Assembly (NCBI RefSeq): GCF_022669055.1
Contig: NZ_JAJMLW010000001.1
Coordinates: forward strand, 496,001 to 560,000
Length of the DNA stretch: 64,000 bases
Origin: Adlercreutzia faecimuris
GTDB lineage: Bacteria > Actinomycetota > Coriobacteriia > Coriobacteriales > Eggerthellaceae
Reading direction: 5' to 3'
Of this stretch, positions 59,201-62,200 are shown piece by piece (the first letter of the stretch is position 1; the number at the start of each line of letters is the position of its first letter). The notes below the pieces were generated by a model, which saw only the letters and a program-made list of their open reading frames with translations, had not been told where the DNA came from and did no database searches. A program made the translations under genes and the position numbers.

Positions 59201-62200
59201 CCGACAATCTGCCGCTGGTGTACCCCGACGATGACATCGAGTACTTCGGCTTCGTGGGCACGGGTCTCAAGTTCCTCAAGGGCTCGACCACCCAGGCCAA
59301 CTCGAGCATCTGGGCGCACCTCAACCCCGACACCAACCTGGCGGCCCACGAGCGCCAGGCCAACTTCGACAAGGTGTTCATCACCCTGCGCACCACCAAG
59401 TGGGAGAAGACCGCCGACACGACGAACTGGCCCAACGGCTGGGCGCGCAACGACGCGGCCGGCCAGACCATCCGCATCCGCAAGAACAACATGTACCGGG
59501 TGAACGCCGACGGCACCGAGACCATGGTGGACCAGAACCTGGCCACCATCGGGTCGGCCGCGGCTGCCGGCGCGGGCGAGGCGGCCGACGATCCCAACAG
59601 CCCGGGCCTGGCCTACCTGTTCTCCAAGGGCCTGAACAAGGATGGCGACGCCATCATCTACTTCCAGCGCCCCTACGACTACACGCCCGAGTTCATGGAC
59701 GCGGCCAACTGGGCCAGCTGCCCCGAGTACGCCTACGACCACAGCACCAAGACGCTTTCCGAGACGCCGGGCAAAACCGACCACGCGCCCATCACGCTGC
59801 ACCTGCCCGACGGCGAGTTCGTGACCAGCTACACGCTGGACCTGGGGCCCTACGGCGGCGATGCTGACGCCACGGCCGAGACGGCCCGTGCCTATGACGG
59901 CGATGCCGGCGCGCCGGTAGCGGACGGCAACTACGTGTCCGACTACGCCGTGCTCGGCCGCCCCTACATCTACAAGGGGCAGACCAACAAGCTCTACGGC
60001 AAGGGCATCGGCGCGGCCAGCTACATCGACAACGCGCTGACCCGCGGCACGGTGACCAACAGCCACTTCTACGATCCGAGCACCCAGGTGGCGTCGCCCA
60101 ACAAGGCCACCCACTACAACAACTCCTACCGCATCACCAACGGCGGCCTCACCCACGGCACCGTGGCCGACTGGGGCCAGGCGTCGTCCGGCCGCCTGGA
60201 GTTCAACAACCTGGGCAGCGCCTCGTACAGCTGGGTGCCGCGCGAGAGCTCGAGCGACACCGCCTGGATGGTGGGCTACCGCGTGGCCTACGGCTACGCG
60301 GCCGGCATCCAGACCGAGAACAACGGCGCCCTGACGGCCAACGCCTTCAAGACGTCGAGCGAGCTGTACCGCAACCAGTGGATCAACGACCAGAGCCAGT
60401 GGAACTACAACCCGCAGGACAAGAACCTCAACCAGTCGTTCAACACCGACGTGAAGTACGTCTACGACTACGGTGACGGCGCCGCCGACAACACGACCGA
60501 CGCCAACCTGGCGCCCACCCGCGCCGTGTACGAGGTGCGCTTCCAGAACCGCGCCGACGAGGGCAGCCAGACCAACCAGCGCCGCGCCGCGCACCTGAGC
60601 AACATCTCGCTCACGAGCACCTTCGACGAGAACCTCTCGAGCGCCGCGGGCAAGGGCAAGGCCTTCCGCCTGCAGAACCTGTACGTGCCCGCCTACCTGG
60701 TGGGCAACGACGGCCACACCTGCGCCGACCACGCCAAGGGCACCTGCATCAGCTACCAGTACACGCCGGTCGTGAAGAACCCCGACGGCTCCTACGTGCC
60801 CTACACGGGCGAGCGCCACGTGGTGGACGGCAAGCAGAAGGCCGCCGACGGGAGTCAGATCTACCTGACCGTCACCGGCTCGGCCTACACGGCCAGCGAC
60901 AACGCCTACATCGAGGCTCTGGCCTGCACCGACGCGGCGGCCGCCACCGCTGTGGACGAGCCCGGCGTGGATTCCCACGCCGCCGTCGGCTGCCAGGTGA
61001 ACTGCCTGGCCTGTGACGGCCAGTGGTTCAACGCCACCCAGTTCAAGTTCACCTACCTGGACGCCGCCGGCGCGGAGCAGTCCAAGACCACCACGTGGGC
61101 GGAGCTTCTGGCCGAGGGCCGCGTGACGGGCCCCTACGCCGTGGGCAAGGACGGCGCCATCGTCTACAAGGCCGACAACACGCCGGTCACCACGGCTGAC
61201 GGCGACTACACCGTCATCCCCGCCACGGGCGACTCCTACACGGTGAACGCCGCCGACGGCGATTACGTCATCGACATCGAGAGCTACTTCCGCGACGCGC
61301 AGCCCGTGACCGGCACCGAGGTGGACGACGAGGGCAACCCCGTCATCACCCACTACGAGAACGCGGCCGTCACCAACGACGCGGGCGATCCCATCAGCTT
61401 CCCGCTGTTCAAGGCGTCCGACGCCCAGGAGACCAACACCATCGCCGGGTTCGCCGGGCTCGATACGCCCGAGAACCAGGACTACGCGCGTGCCGTGGTG
61501 ACCTCGCTCAAGGTGGACTTCGCTGCCATGAACGCCAACCGCCGGTTCCCCAACACCATGCTCGACTCGGGCCAGTGGCTCACCCGTGCCAGCGAGGCCA
61601 ACCTCAAGGCGGGCAACGCGGTCAACTGGAACCACGCCTACTACGGCTACGACGCCACCAACACCAACTACGCCTTCAAGTACGACGGCGTCTTCGTCGA
61701 CCGCCCGGCCGACGAGTTCACCAGCGCCACGGCCGCCAGCGCCGCGCTGACCGACCAAAACCTGCTGGTGGGCGACGCCAAGGAAGCCAACGCCGGCAAC
61801 TGGGACTACGAGTCCACCCCGACGTTCGGCAAGATGGCCAACGGCTACCAGGGCACCGACGCGCGCCATCGCCTGTCGGTGGCCGTCAAGTCGAAGGATC
61901 CCAACACCGAGAGCATGGCCGCCTACGTGGACGACACCGCGGCCTACCGCGTGGCCCACAAGATGGGCATCATGGAGACCTCCTATGTGCGCGGCCGCAA
62001 GGTCGACCCGGCTATCGACTACGGCGCCGCCAAGAAGGACACGGTGTTCGCCTACGACGCCAGCACGGCTGACATCACCGTGCCGGGCACCACGTCGGCC
62101 ATCACCCAGGACACCACGTCGGTGACCAACGAGTTCAGCTTCGCCGCGCCCAACGTGGTGAGCGACATCCCCGACGGGGCGCTCTACGCCGGCGACTACC

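Noticed and set aside
60721-61020. Heme-binding motifs in the giant protein (CADHAKGTC, CQVNCLACDG)
   Set aside because: Neither contains CxxCH, so a c-type cytochrome reading is not supported.
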